Assembly (NCBI GenBank): GCA_004794655.1
Contig: SMMW01000001.1
Span: 13,669,501-13,733,500 of the forward strand
Length of the DNA: 64,000 nt
Direction of reading: 5' to 3'
Source: Marisa cornuarietis
Taxonomy: Eukaryota > Mollusca > Gastropoda > Architaenioglossa > Ampullariidae
In this document: positions 50,335-60,096 of the stretch, one piece after another
How positions within the stretch are numbered: position 1 is the first letter of the stretch
Layout: every line of letters begins with the position of its first letter
The notes under the pieces: model-generated
What the model saw: only the letters and a program-made list of their open reading frames with translations
Databases searched by the model: none
Told to the model about the DNA's origin: nothing
Program-made: the position numbers and the translations under genes

Positions 50335-50590
50335 TTTGATATTTGATTAGATTGATGGTTCTGTAGTTTGGGCACAGTTTCTTGTTTCCTTTATTTTCAT
50401 TTCGAAGTAGAATGACTAATAATTGCGTCCATTCTTTGGAACGAATTCTCTGACACAGAGTAGTACGGATCTTTGTTGTTTCGTCCTCATCTTGCTTGAG
50501 CAGTTCAGACGGACACACTGTCAACGGCAGTAGATTTTTCTTTCCTTTACAGTTGTAGAGATATCTCGACCTCTTCTCGTAGACTGATAG
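50335..50590 (-). pseudogene. RTE/jockey-like LINE relic, 5' part of the same reverse transcriptase
   Basis: The minus strand starts with LREEVE near 50,583 and reads on with PSELLKQDEDETTKI, LCQRIRSKEW and NKKLCPNYRTINLIKY down to about 50,340. This is the N-terminal part of a LINE reverse transcriptase, the part that in intact elements immediately precedes the segment beginning near 49,877. Stops and frameshifts are present. Removing the sequence between the two CAGTGA copies brings the two halves into one frame, so both are one old insertion later split by another element. Confidence 0.85.
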
Positions 50591-50721
50591 GTCTACATGC
50601 TTGTAGTTAAATGAAGCTGCACAGATCTATATGACACCTTTATATAAACATATATAGACATGTATGTGGCTCGTTTAGCGATCACATTGCATGTGGCGGG
50701 ATGGAGTAAAGAAACAGAGTA

Positions 50722-50845
50722 GGGCCGCCCGGTAGCGCATGGGTCAAACACTCTTGTCCCCACTGCATAAGAACAGCAAAAGGCTCTCTCAGATCTCATC
50801 ACAAAACACTCTATATGTGACACCTATTCGCAGAGTGAGTGCGTG
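50722..50845 (+). mobile_element. tRNA-derived SINE, copy 3
   Basis: The head GGGCCGCCCGGTAGCGCA (50,722) with CTCTTGTC matches the head of copy 4. A decayed B box, CTCAGATCTC, lies near 50,790-50,799. TGTGACACCTATTCGCAG near 50,817-50,834 matches the central block of copy 1. The 3' end is interrupted or replaced by the AGCGC element beginning at 50,862. Confidence 0.55.
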
Positions 50846-50861
50846 CCTAAGTGAGGACCTG

Positions 50862-50950
50862 AGTAATAATAATAATAATAATTATTAGAACGGAAATTTA
50901 TATAGCGCATTTCTCTTCTTTACAGAAGGCTCATTGCGCTTTACAAAGAA
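50862..50950 (+). repeat. AGCGC-hairpin element, copy 5
   Basis: TAATAATAATAATAATAATT is followed by AATTTATATAGCGCATTTCT and CATTGCGCTTTACAAAG. AGCGC and GCGCT form the paired ends. It sits directly after a SINE copy and 0.3 kb from the split LINE, so this 2-kb block is a repeat nest. Confidence 0.7.
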
Positions 50951-52381
50951 ATTCAAAGACACAAATTCACACAACCGACAAAGTGAAACAGACTAAAACA
51001 TGTTCACAAACAATGGTACAGATATATCCGGGCGATAGAGAAGACCACCAGACCCAGAACGTTCATGTCAGAGCTTACGACCAGCTTCAGGCTCTCTATA
51101 ATGTCTGTGACTTCCACCATTGCAGTTCCATTGGACACGTTTCTGGTAGCGGCTTTAATCAAATCAACGTCTGTTGTCTCCCGTTGAAAACACATCGTCA
51201 TTAAATTATCCGGAATAAGTAAGTGTAATTACGAGACCGAGAGCCTGAGCGAACGAGTAAATGAGTAACTGCATAAACGTGAGTGTACACATTATAGAGA
51301 GGAAAGGTAAGAGACGAAAAGCGAAAGAGATATATAGAGAGAGGAACCGATAGAACGAGCAAGAGAGAGAGAAATAAAGACAAGAAATGGCGAAGGACAA
51401 AAATATTAAGTAGACAACGCTGATCCAATAGAAATGCACACACACACACACACACTGAGTGGGTAAGACCTCTTCACATCATTCTAGTAACAAGTCAGTA
51501 TCATCACTAATGGTCCTTTAATTGCTATCGAGATCATTACATTGTTTTAAAAAATGCAGAATCGTGCCCTTGTAAATTAGTAGTCATCGTTAATTTTCTG
51601 TTCTTAGCCCTAGAAAAATGTGGTTTCATAATCGAATGAGGTCAGAAAAATGAAATTTACAAAACCATGTGCATTAAAGCAGAATACACGGCTGAAGGTT
51701 GCCAGCAAAGCAAGACCTATCAATAACACAGACAGGGGTTTCAGTTCCCGAGGATGTAAACAGACGATAGATTTATTGCTAAACGCACATCTAGATACAT
51801 ACGCCCAGTCATGCATGCATGGCCAGTAGAATGCACATGCCTCCTAACACACACCTGTGCTAATAGTTTCTCTGTATTAAAGAAGCAGTAGTATGCCCTA
51901 TCCTTGGTTGCAAAAACGTCTTCCTGATGTAGAGGTGAATGCTGAGCTAACACGGCGCATGTCTTGTGAAGTCTTAGCACAACATGTCTGAAATGTGAGT
52001 TTACAAAAAAAAATAAAAAAATTAACCGAGCGTTCAGCAGTGTTTAAAAAATAAATCGCAGATGGGTCAAGAAAATGGTGAAACTAAAGATTTCGACTAA
52101 ATGAGATTTATAAACACACTGGACGAAATTCTACATGGACAGCTTTGTGTGATTTTATGACTAAGGCAGGTGCACAAACACATTTTATGCACTGTTGTGT
52201 ACACCGGAAGTCAGAATGACATGCGCACATCCCACCGGAAGCATTTATCACAAGATCTTGCGTGGCAGTTCGAAGCTTGTACACAACCAGCTCTGCGCAA
52301 CAAAATATTTGAATTTTTTTTTATATTTAACATGAGTGTTGAAGTTAAGCTACAGAGCTGGCTGAAGAGACTGGCTCGTCT
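50951..52381. other. Non-coding interval downstream of the TMEM86-like gene
   Basis: It has a GA-rich stretch at 51,300-51,390, a CA array at 51,436-51,456 and AT-rich sequence. The part nearest 52,382 would be the 3' UTR of the minus-strand gene. Confidence 0.45.
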
Positions 52382-53080
52382 TCAGTTCAGATAACCTTGG
52401 TCGTGCGAGGTGGTGCTGACGGCAATGCCCAGCTGGGCGGCGTAATACGTCCCCATGACGATGAACTCTGCAAAAGGGAGATTATACTTCCACTTCTGCA
52501 CGGCGATCAGGAAGTCGGAGAGCAAGAAGCAGGCTGCCCCCAGGGCCCCGTACTGTGCGGCAAGGGTCTTTTCCAACTGGTAGCGCTGGAAGGACAGGCA
52601 GCCCATCCAGAAGAGAAGAGCTGTGTACAGCAGTACCAGGACCGCCATCAGCCACGAGTCGATGCCGGAAGAGACGAACAGAAACGAACACGTGCCCAGC
52701 AGAAAAAAGAGATCAGCGTGCGTGTCCTTGACCTTCTTGTCCGTGATCTTGTCCTTCAGGGCCACGATGTAGCAGACGTGCGCCAACGCAAAGAAGAGCA
52801 TGCCGGGAATGAAGAGGCTGTCCCGCCACACGAGACTGACATCGCCAAAGCTCGATAAAAGCAACCCAAGGGCAATCAAGAACTCGAACGTATCGAGGCT
52901 ATGTGGCCCTGGGGGTCTCCTCTTCAGGCAGGTCGTGAATGCTATCAGGTACCAGACAGGGGAAGCCTTGACAATTGCAGCAGTGATTGTTTGCGGCGGG
53001 TAGCCGTGGAAAATGTCAAAGCCCAACATATAGGCAAGGACGAGAGCGAAGAAAGGAGCGAGGCGGACGGCGAGGGCCAT
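52382..53080 (-). CDS. TMEM86: TMEM86/YhhN-family lysoplasmalogenase-like membrane protein, single uninterrupted coding exon
   Basis: Members of this family hydrolyse the vinyl-ether bond of lysoplasmalogens, releasing a fatty aldehyde and a glycerophospho-base, and sit in ER-type membranes in animals. From the methionine at 53,078-53,080 the frame gives 232 residues and ends in TGA at 52,382-52,384, matching the usual animal length of about 225-240. I see seven to eight hydrophobic segments (near residues 6-22, 32-52, 65-85, 90-108, 123-138, 142-162, 176-193, 205-222). Family-type motifs are a Gly-Asp at 79-80 (SSFGDVSLVW), HVCYIVAL near 101-108, LLSDFLIA at 186-193 with Asp189, and TYYAAQLGIAVS at 211-222. 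The start has G at -3 and G at +4. The frame stays open 40 codons further upstream, but a splice acceptor lies inside that extension, so it is probably intron or 5' UTR. A TATAAA variant poly(A) signal lies at 52,319-52,324 (minus) and a canonical AATAAA at 51,772-51,777 (minus). TMEM86A versus B cannot be decided by eye. Activity is inferred from the family. Confidence 0.9.
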   Translation of the reverse strand: MALAVRLAPFFALVLAYMLGFDIFHGYPPQTITAAIVKASPVWYLIAFTTCLKRRPPGPHSLDTFEFLIALGLLLSSFGDVSLVWRDSLFIPGMLFFALAHVCYIVALKDKITDKKVKDTHADLFFLLGTCSFLFVSSGIDSWLMAVLVLLYTALLFWMGCLSFQRYQLEKTLAAQYGALGAACFLLSDFLIAVQKWKYNLPFAEFIVMGTYYAAQLGIAVSTTSHDQGYLN

Positions 53081-53127
53081 AGCAGCTGACCGTGACCTTG
53101 TTGAGTACCCAGCTTCCGATCTCGGCA

Positions 53128-53130
53128 CTG
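53128..53130 (-). other. Probable splice acceptor upstream of the TMEM86-like exon
   Basis: On the minus strand a T-rich run ending in GTGTTTCAG precedes TGCCGAG, a good acceptor. If used, the exon begins at 53,127, 47 bases before the ATG at 53,080, so the upstream exon would be mostly 5' UTR. The 5' partner donor and first exon were not identified in the region above 53,200. Alternatively the transcript simply starts nearby and is unspliced. Confidence 0.4.
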
Positions 53131-53839
53131 AAACACACGAAAATTTCGTTTGATCCATGTAAACCTTCAGTGCAACAGACAGCAGCGGTCTTCGGTGCAA
53201 GGTGCTACGAGGTTTAAGGCCGATTAAGTTAAATGTACATATTCTTCGTACGCATTTGCACCAGCATAGCGTGTCCCTTGAGCGTCCAGATAGCTACCAT
53301 TTGCAAATGTACAGAAACAAGGGGTTGCACTCAGGCGCGCGCGCACACACACATACATACACACTAACATAATCACGCAAACTCACGCACAGTCTGAGAG
53401 ATACAGATATAATATGTACTTTTTCATGATCAAGAAAAGCTGGTGACAGCTTAGGTAGTAATCAGTAATCTAACAGTAATGACAACAACCAAGAGAAATT
53501 AACGAAGAAAATACTCGACGAGGGAGGCACCTGAAGTATGTGTCCTTGAGTGGTGTGTCGCCTTTATTATTTCTACATTCTCGACACGGTCACTACTCTG
53601 CTGCCTCCATTCCTGCCTGACTGTCATGGTCAGAGTATAGAGGGGTGTCGGGGTCGTGTCTGTACACTTGTGTTCAAAACAACCCCCACCCCCAAATCCC
53701 TGCACGTGAGACTCAAACGATTTCCTGAAGCTCACTCCGTGTCAAGCCGGCCAGGGTGGGGGAGAGTTGATTTTTGCTGAGAGAGTACGCATCGACATGC
53801 TCTCGGAATAGCTGTTAGTCTTTGCCGAGACATTTGAGA

Positions 53840-54048
53840 GCCATCGGGCTCAGGTCCAGGTAGAAAGCGTGTTTGAGAACAGAGCAACGGAAGAACGCGT
53901 GAGGGTAACCCCGTGCTGCTGCCGGAGACAGCAGCGACGCACCGCAGCCAACGTGCGTCGCGAACAAAATACAGGACCACCACCCTGGGGCAGTCGCGTC
54001 AACTCGCTACGAAGAGTTTTGTCGGCAGCGCATCGACTAACACCTGAA
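53840..54048. promoter_or_regulatory. CpG-rich patch upstream of the TMEM86-like gene, candidate first exon or promoter
   Basis: This stretch is visibly richer in G+C and CpG than its flanks, with several CGCG, GCGTC and CGACG clusters. It lies about 0.75-1 kb upstream of the gene's ATG on the minus strand. No TATA box or unambiguous donor was recognised. The assignment to this gene is positional inference only. It ends where the SINE at 54,051 begins. Confidence 0.25.
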
Positions 54049-54050
54049 CG

Positions 54051-54325
54051 GGCGGTCCGGTGGCGCAACGGTTAGCACTTGTCAGCAATACAGTGAAGGT
54101 TGGCTGTGCAAGGTTCAGATCTCGACTTAGGCACGCTGTTCTTTCTCTGCAGGTGGCATCTGTTTACAGGGCTGGCTGATTGCCGTGATATAGCTTTAGT
54201 GGCTGGCTCGGCGATAAACACCAATACCCCCCTCTTCCCACACACACCTGAACCTGGGGTAGATAGAGCCTTCATTACGGGCGAAAGACTTCACCGATCT
54301 ACTAAAACCTGGCAAAGTAAGAACA
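54051..54325 (+). mobile_element. tRNA-derived SINE, copy 4 (best preserved)
   Basis: The copy starts with GGCGGTCCGG. Its A box is TGGCGCAACGG (54,061-54,071) and its B box is GGTTCAGATCTC (54,112-54,123), a spacing typical of RNA polymerase III internal promoters. The shared central block is GGTGGCATCTGTTTACAGGG, followed by CTGGCTGATTGCC (about 54,152-54,184). A 3' segment GGCTGGCTCGGCGATAAACA lies at about 54,201-54,220. It lies about 1 kb upstream of the TMEM86-like coding sequence. The 3' limit is approximate because CACA-rich sequence follows. Confidence 0.75.
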
Positions 54326-57300
54326 TCTCCATTTTTAGTGATTAAAAATAAAATGGAGGGAAAGGTCTATCCCAGCCACTGACCGCCTGTTATAGAAGAC
54401 TGATACCTAGATCGGTGGTCTTGTTTATTATTTTGCTGTGATGAACAATTTTTACCTTGATGAGATGAGGTTGAATAAACTCAGATATAATTTTGCCTAT
54501 AATTTGATGCCTGGGTTACTCGCATCAGGGACCCACTAGTGAAACTGTTAAACTCATTAAGGAATCTTATGCTTGAAAACCCTCAACCTCAAAATTTACA
54601 TGACTACTGGAAAAAACGTATAGATGGGTTTGAATTAAATAATCATCAGATGCATGAACAGCTCGACCTATTTTCGTGAGATTTAAAAACAATGTACTTC
54701 AAGAATTGACAAGTGCAGAATGCCTATGAATCATTCTTCCAATCCGCGATATATTAAAAAAATTACCTATATAAATTAAATCTAGATCAGTACACGCACA
54801 CACGTCTGGGAGTACAAACAATAACGACGCTTCTACCTAAATAACCAAATTAGACCGCGGTAGATTCTTTTACACTTGCCTGGATTCCTTAGGATGTGCA
54901 TTCTCCTGGAATTTCAAGAACGCTAATTTTCATCTTCCTGTGTCTTTAAACCTCTGTCCACCTGAACGCATGCTGTTTGAGTGATCGGAGGATGTGAAAG
55001 ACTAGTCTCAAAATCTAATTCTCAGCCAGAACCAAAGTATGAAAGGGCAAGAGGCCAGCCTACCTCTGTGGTCCGCTACTCTGTCTGATTACAGAATGCG
55101 ATTACCTCCCTTGTAACTGTAAAGGTATAATGGGGGGGGGGAGGGGTAGAGATAAGTAGATTATGTGTATTACCTAATTTAAGTTTTGCGTCATCACACC
55201 TTGATGGCACCGTTTCATGAGCTGTCGTCTGTGAAGAATGGCGGGAAAGATGAGTTTAGTTTAGTTTTGAATTATGTATCATGAACCCGACCGGGAAAAT
55301 GGTTGATCAGCGGCTGAGAAAGTATCGACTGTATCATTGTATTTACTTCACTTTATACACCCCGTTGCCTTGTTCTGTCTTCATTTTCACATGTATTATA
55401 TTTTCACATATATTATCACATTTTTTGCTTGAATGAATGATTACAAAACTTACAATTAGGGATATGGATGTTTCTGAGTGAACCTTATGACAGTAACTTT
55501 GATTACTGCGCCATGTGATACAATGCGTTGCTGGGTGCATTTGTACTTGTATCCTAATCGGGGTAGCCTATTTATAGGCTTTAACCTAGTAGTGAGTACT
55601 GTTAGAAGCGACAGACATCAGCCGTCACCGTCAAAACTGCATGAGGCTGAGAACAGAAGAGCGAGCAGCAGCAAGATTTCAATTAAAAAAAAAAAAAGCT
55701 TCACTTACCAGAGTTCAGCCAGAACTAGCGAACGGTGTTGTTCAACAGAAGTCACTATATACGATGGGGAAGATAGCACTGCCAGAGATGAGAATGCAAC
55801 TACAAATTAACGATCAGATCAAGGAAATAAATACATATTTAATAGGGGAAAAAAAGTATAAATAATTAGGTGAGTCACGACGGATGGAGGTTCACACAAA
55901 CTAGACTGCAAGGGAGCAGAGTACACATGCCGCAGGTCATACGCTTAGTCACATTGCCACAGAATTCTCGCTGGCTCTGAACGATGCAAACATGACACAA
56001 ACGCACACATCCCCACCCGTCTGGCAGCTGTTGATAGAAGTGTAAGCAGTTACCCAAGATTTGCCCGTAAGTCGCCAGCTATGGGTCGACACGACCGACC
56101 TCAATCGGAGTCGTGCCGGCGGGACTGTGGCGAGCATGTAGAAATCGTTCGGTACACGTGCTCTAAATCCTAACCTCGCGCTCTGCACAACGATCGGCTC
56201 AGCAAATCAGGTCTCAGACGGAAGATAGGAATACTCACCGTGGAACGATGAATTCAAAGAAACCCAATGGCATTCAGGAAGAGCGTGCCGCCATGTTCAC
56301 TGGGGGGGGGGGGGAGACAACGGACAGGGCTGTGGGTCGACAGCGTAAGAACCTGACCACGTACTCACAGTAAGCGCCAGCGGCACGCGCAAAGGTCGTC
56401 TGCCAGGAATGTGACCGGATGTGGTATCGATCTCGCTGACACACGTGCACAGTTCTGACACACCTACACAGTTCTGTGCAGCCCGTTTCGTCATCGTCTA
56501 TATCGCGTGGTTCAGGCTCTGATAAATTCTCTGCATGCAATTTGATTCCGGTGAGGGTTTTCTACGCAAAGCTCGGGTGTGCTTCATAGCTCCATAAAAG
56601 TTGGGAGAGGGTCGGGTATTGGGTGGTTAAGAATGGGAGTCAACACCGATAGGGTTTCCACATGCTAGCTGTACGCGACTGTGCGAGAAATTACCGGCTG
56701 TGGGGGACAAGTTTTAAAGTAAAGAGTCCTATAGCCTTAACTCTGTGGGTTCAGTGAAGGTATAGCCTGGACTGTATAATTAATGTGAAGGGGCATTCCA
56801 ATTACTTGACCTTCCTTTCCTTCATTTAAAGTGCGTGTTGTGAGTGACCAGGGGTAATTTTTCCAATTAGAGACTCGAACGTCCTAGAACCTGCAAACAT
56901 TTCTCCCTCTCTGTGTGTGTTTGATCAGGGAAAGGACAGTTAAAGAGGATACAATGTTCTCCAATATTTCATTTAAATATATTTAAATATTCAAATTACT
57001 TTCTCAGAAGAGTAAGAATTTGAAACGTGATAGACTATACTAACGAACGAGTTCTCTATCAGCAGCTTCATCTCTTATTTCTTTTATGTTTTACAAGAAA
57101 ACAATGCGTACGCAATGAACGTCAAACACTCCGCAATGTTGTCAAGGAAACGAGGGCTATCGGATAAAGGGAAGCAACTGCACTTTCCGGCACGAAGACT
57201 ATCTTTTCGTGCTAGCTTACCTCCCATATCACGTTTGGCCTCCTTGCCTAGAGCGACAAGAAGAGAATGTTTCGCACCCAGAAAACCTCTGGCGTCGTTC

Positions 57301-58315
57301 AGTTTACTGCTAAACTTGCAGACGATAGATAGCCATAGGATGTTTACGCAATTTCGTCTGAAGAGTCAAATCTTAAAGTAAATACATTTGAATGAAATGA
57401 AACACTTTATGTTCGACTAACACTAAAACTCCAGTCAAAGCGACCTTGTGCAGTACATTCGTATTTCCACACGCTGTTAGTCGGTCCTAGCGAACATATC
57501 CGGAACTGCTCATTTCTCTTGGTAATTAATGCCATAAGCAACTTCAAAATGGGATTTTTTTTTCTTTGAGCTGTAGAAACTGCTGAGAGGTTTTCCAAGT
57601 TGAAAACTATTAGACAGAAAGATTAGGATGGGTCTCTAAAGATCTTTGGCAATATTATATTACTACTGGACATTCGGTAAGCATAAACAGTTTACTAAAT
57701 TGTCGATGCATACTGCTGCCAAATTTTAATTTTAATTCATTCTTTTTAAAGAACTTTAACGATAAAGGGAAAACCAAGGGGAAACTGTTTTTAAAGCAGA
57801 CCCGACGTATACTTTTCAAGTTGAAAAAAATCAAGCAGTCGTGCATAGAAGTCCCCGTGCTGCATTTCTATAAGACTGCCTTTCATGTGACTTTTTTTAC
57901 GTAAATTCTGCTCATTTCACATATTCAGTTTACACAGCCTTTTCATTATATTTTCCATTATATAACTACAAACAGAAAAGGTGTACTTTGCTTGAATAAA
58001 ATGAACTTTTGTAATCAAATGAACGTTTGTCGTAATCTTGTGTCGCGTACTCTTCGCGTACATGCTCACTCTTACGAAATAACAACACAAAATCGCTTCA
58101 GTTCAGGACGTCCCTTCCCGGACACATACTTATTTACAAAAATGAACAGCAAGAAATTTAATTAAGTACACAACAACACTGCCCCTAGGCAGTCAGACAA
58201 ATCCAGACTCGGAGGAAATATTCAACTACAAATAGAGTAAAGGCGTGACACTTAATTATTAGCCCGCTCACAGGCAGGTCCTTCTAGGCTCTAGACACTG
58301 CACAACAGGCAGCTC
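54326..58315. other. Non-coding stretch without recognised genes
   Basis: The coding-like relic at 54,518 lies here. G runs occur at 55,132-55,145 and 56,300-56,313. A mixed-composition patch lies at 55,870-56,530 and AT-rich sequence follows. No other motif was seen. Confidence 0.4.
54518..54679 (+). pseudogene. Unassigned coding-like relic
   Basis: In one plus-strand frame 53 sense codons before a TGA encode a polar, helical-looking peptide with PLVKLLNSLRNLMLENPQPQ, then DYWKKRIDGFELNN and MHEQLDLFS. The composition looks like decayed protein and unlike random AT-rich sequence. Stops follow, with possible further fragments to about 54,800. The family was not identified, and a retroelement or transposase origin is a guess. 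Confidence 0.3.
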
Positions 58316-58500
58316 TTTAGCAGTCTCGAAACTGCACACATCTAAATACACACTGGTAATAGACCGCATACAAGCAAGTCTTCAAACATTACTTTCAAAT
58401 GTCTACACTTATATCCACTATCATTAACTGAGTGCACGCAAGCAAGTCTTCAATGCACCAGACCGCATACAAGCAAGTCTTCAGTCTCAAAACTGCATAT
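58316..58500 (+). repeat. Local direct-repeat cluster
   Basis: The 24-base unit beginning AGACCGCATACAAGCAAGTC occurs at 58,361-58,384 and 58,460-58,483. A partial copy GCAAGCAAGTCTTCAA lies near 58,437-58,452. CAGTCTCGAAACTGCA at 58,321 recurs as CAGTCTCAAAACTGCA at 58,482. The arrangement suggests duplicated ~100-160-base units that have decayed. Confidence 0.65.
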
Positions 58501-59728
58501 ACCTTTAACTGTACTGAGGTTACTCAAGTCTCTAATTCAACTGTCCTGTCTCAACACCTGGTAGACGAAGGTGTAGGATATCAACTAGGGTTCTTAACAC
58601 CCTTTAACTGGCCTACTCGCCAAAATAAAGTCTTACTTTCTGCATGTACGCCGCGTCTCATGGTAGTCCGGCGTTCCCCGATAGCTCACGCGTCAGCCCT
58701 GCGTTAGAGGTCCCCCGGACGTAACGGTCGGTGCTCTTGGACGTGGCTACCTTCGGTTTACTGCTCGGGTACACGGATACCGGGACGACCCTCCCCCTCA
58801 GTCGGTGGGTTGTCTACGTTGTAACCAGTGGTGGTGGAGCTCCGTCGCTCGACACAAGGAATTACTGCTCAGATTCGTATCGCCCTCTCGCCAGCTTTGG
58901 TTGTTCAGTCTCGCTATAGCAACCTCCCTTCAGCGTGGCTCTTGGTTCTCGCAATCAGTAGCAGAACGGCGTGGAATCTCTAGTATTAGCTTGGCTTAAG
59001 CAACAGTTCGTCAACTGGATCAGCCTCAGCAGCAGTAACAGCAGCAATAGCAGCAGCAGCCCACTGGCCGCTTAGGGTCGGGAATATATACACACACCTC
59101 TGTGTGTATTCTATGACCCGTGCGCGAAGTTCGGATTGTTCGTGGCTCACGCTTTTCCACGGAATACATGCCACAGCAGTAGCTTTCTGACTGTGGTTGG
59201 GGGATCAAAATACCCACACCTGTCACCCAGGACTAGGTGTAAGCACTGCCTATACGTGGAATCTGCTAAACTCGCGGTCCATGATTTCTAAGAAACGCAT
59301 TTGACACGTCAACAACATGTTCTGTCCTACCCCCACCCCTGCTCTACCCCCTTATCTGCTACATCTTGAATAAATGAACTTTGTCATATTCAGAAAAGAC
59401 TGAAATCTTTCATTTGTACATACCGTTAAAAATCCCCACCATACATAGTGTCGTGCCTCTTACCCAAACGATTAATTTGGGTTAAAAGGTGACAGCCAGC
59501 TAATCTCTTTGCCACGTGCACTTTTGTCCTATCAATTAGCTGAGTAGTTTTCGAAGTACTCTAGTAGTACTCGTGATCTCTCGGGGAAATATACTCTTAT
59601 GGGTACCCTGTGATGACATCACCTATTCTTATCTCACTTTATAATATTGACAACGATGATGATCTACTGATTATTTTTTCAATTTTTATTACTTTATAAG
59701 AAGTTACCTGCATCACAATGAAATATAT
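58501..59728. other. GC-richer stretch of unknown nature next to the repeat cluster
   Basis: 58,640-58,970 is CpG-rich and 59,026-59,060 is an imperfect CAG run. The text is repeat-like in flavour (possible LTR or long-repeat remnant), but I could not identify ends or a reading frame. Confidence 0.35.
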
Positions 59729-60096
59729 CGTAAATTTCGGTCTACTGAGCACACCTGTAGATAAGTCGCACCCACACCCATTAATTTTTTTTTTAATCTC
59801 GACTTTTTTCACAAATAAGCCGCAAATGTATACGACTTGAAAGCTGCATCCTAATCAATTCTTCTCGTTATCGGCATGATGAGGGTGAGTGCTTCAGCAA
59901 CTGATCTGAATGCTTCAGTCGTATGCGGCATGGATTTTAAAATGTGAACAGTTAACACTGTAACAACCTTAAAAGTTAACACTTTAACAAGAAGCTCATC
60001 GAAAAATTAATCGGAATCTGAAAAAATCCACAAAGGCTGTTTAAGCCGCAAGGTTTAAAGCTGGGGAATCACGGTTTATCGTCTGAAATTTACGGG
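59729..60096. mobile_element. Non-autonomous DNA transposon (MITE-like) with terminal inverted repeats
   Basis: The left end CGTAAATTTCGG (59,729-59,740) is the inverted complement, with one mismatch, of CTGAAATTTACG (60,083-60,094). Inside, subterminal repeats TAAGTCGCACCCACACC (59,762) and AAATAAGCCGCAAATG (59,813) recur in altered form as TTTAAGCCGCAAGG (60,041). I recognise this AAGCCGCA pattern as a widespread animal MITE, from memory and not from a search. It has no coding capacity. Flanking target duplications were not clear. Confidence 0.7.

Noticed and set aside
52397..52858. 153-codon plus-strand open frame
   Set aside because: Shadow of the TMEM86-like gene on the opposite strand.
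53081..53200. 40-codon N-terminal extension of the TMEM86-like protein
   Set aside because: It is not hydrophobic or family-like, and a good splice acceptor lies inside it.
54051..54130. Functional tRNA gene at the A/B boxes
   Set aside because: No cloverleaf or acceptor stem closes around the boxes. The downstream block shared with three other copies shows a SINE.
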